Of a stretch of 5,389 nucleotides of DNA, positions 4,689-5,389 are shown one piece after another. The notes beneath the pieces were generated by a model, which worked only from the letters and a program-made list of their open reading frames with translations, had not been told where the DNA came from and made no database searches. How positions within the stretch are numbered: position 1 is the first letter of the stretch; every line of letters starts with the position of its first letter. Position numbers and translations under genes: made by a program. The DNA lies in the NCBI GenBank assembly GCA_005889445.1, contig VBGS01000180.1:1-5389 (forward strand), read 5' to 3'. Source of the stretch: Chloroflexota bacterium (GTDB lineage: Bacteria > Chloroflexota > Limnocylindria > P2-11E).

Positions 4689-5389
4689 CCGGCGAGCGGC
4701 TCGCCGCCGCCGGGCTCGTACATGCGGAAGTCCGCGGGCATCGCCTTCGTGTCGCGCTCCTGGACCAGCCGCTCGAGGAGAACGTCGACGCGAACGCCGC
4801 GTTCCTCCTCGCCCTGCGCCGCCCCGCGCCGGCGGACCGAGACGGTGCCGGCGACGGCCTCCTTGTCGCCGACGACGAGCATGTACGAGGCCTTGCGTTG
4901 CTGCGCCTCTTTGATCCGCGTTCGCAGGTCGCCGGGCTGCGCGTCGAGATGGACGCGGAGATTCGCGCCGCGCAGCTTTGCCGCGACCTCTTCGGCGTAC
5001 GTCCGCGCGGTCTCTCGGACCGGGATGATCGCGGCCTGCTCCCAGTTGAGCCAGAGGGGAAAGTTCCCGGCGTAGTGCTCGATGAGCCCGCCGACGAAAC
5101 GCTCGAGGCTTCCAAAAAGCACGCGATGGATCATCACGGCGCGTTCGCGCTCGCCCTTCTCGTTCACGAAGGTGACGTCGAAGCGCTCGGGCAGGTTGAG
5201 ATCGACCTGGATCGTCGGGCCCTGCCACTCGCGACCGATCGCGTCCATCACCTTGATGTCGATCTTGGGCGCGTAAAAGACACCGCCGCCCTCGTCGATC
5301 CTGTACGGGACCTCGCGCACGCCGAGCGCGTCGGCGAGCGCCTTCTCGGCCTTGTCCCACATCTCGTCGGTGCCAAGACGCCTCTCCGG
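4685..5389 (-). CDS. thrS: Threonyl-tRNA synthetase, C-terminal part (cut by window edge)
   Basis: Class II synthetase that charges tRNA-Thr. The 234 visible codons run in from the right edge; full ThrRS is about 580-650 aa. The fragment opens PERRLGTDEMWDKAEKAL, in the catalytic core after motif 2. It then shows FYAPKIDIKVMDAIGREWQ and motif 3 with VMIHRVLFGSLERFVGGLIEHY; the His of MIHR fits the third zinc ligand (E. coli His511) and the Arg of LERF the motif 3 arginine. The anticodon-binding domain begins near AAIIPVRETARTYAEEV and includes DLRTRIKEAQQRKASYMLVVGDKE. About 20 extra residues (RMYEPGGGEPLAG at the end) follow the usual terminus. The ATG at 5362 lies inside the conserved core and is not the real start; the gene continues beyond the window. 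The TGA stop overlaps the next gene's ATG as ATGA. Confidence 0.97.
   Translation of the reverse strand, partial: PERRLGTDEMWDKAEKALADALGVREVPYRIDEGGGVFYAPKIDIKVMDAIGREWQGPTIQVDLNLPERFDVTFVNEKGERERAVMIHRVLFGSLERFVGGLIEHYAGNFPLWLNWEQAAIIPVRETARTYAEEVAAKLRGANLRVHLDAQPGDLRTRIKEAQQRKASYMLVVGDKEAVAGTVSVRRRGAAQGEEERGVRVDVLLERLVQERDTKAMPADFRMYEPGGGEPLAG

Noticed and set aside
3771..5075. Plus-strand open frame of about 430 codons
   Set aside because: It is antisense to the GNAT gene and thrS, with no domain motifs; it is a GC-driven shadow.
4689..5360. Longer version of the acetyltransferase starting at 5360
   Set aside because: This N-terminal stretch is an out-of-frame reading of thrS, Arg-rich and without motifs. 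The ATGA overlap at 4688 gives the natural start.

Overview
All genes in this 5.4 kb window lie on the minus strand. In transcription order, from the right end to the left, they are thrS (3' part only), a two-domain GNAT acetyltransferase, infC, rpmI, rplT, a T-box leader, pheS and pheT (5' part only). This is the classic bacterial translation cluster thrS-infC-rpmI-rplT-pheS-pheT with one extra gene inserted after thrS. I see no mobile element, tRNA, rRNA or CRISPR array.

The DNA is very GC-rich, so long antisense open frames are common and were discounted. A tRNA-Phe T-box, high GC, an IF3 with a Pro/Ala-rich tail and a PheS with a CxxC...CxxC insert suggest a high-GC, T-box-using lineage. 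A Chloroflexota-like or related soil or sediment bacterium is my best guess, but this is inference without any database search. T-boxes are also known in Firmicutes, Actinobacteria, Deinococcus-Thermus and some Deltaproteobacteria.

Region by region (window coordinates): 5389-4685 is the ThrRS catalytic C-terminus and anticodon-binding domain. 4688-3570 is a fused pair of RimJ/RimL-type GNAT domains, joined to thrS by an ATGA overlap. 3573-2851 is IF3, which appears to start at a rare ATA codon inside an ATAG overlap with the GNAT stop. 2850-2678 is a non-coding spacer with two copies of a GC-hairpin repeat and one further perfect hairpin. 2677-2097 is bL35 and bL20, 2 nt apart. 2096-1827 is a T-box riboswitch with specifier UUC (Phe), a textbook T-box sequence and an intrinsic terminator. 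1826-774 is PheS, directly abutting PheT at 773.

The genes supply threonyl- and phenylalanyl-tRNA, the initiation factor that proofreads start codons, and two large-subunit proteins. Two regulatory layers can be read from the sequence: an IF3-sensitive start codon on infC, and uncharged tRNA-Phe control of pheST inside the operon. The least ordinary items are the tandem acetyltransferase coupled to both thrS and infC, the ATA start of infC, and the stop-codon-associated hairpin repeat after infC.
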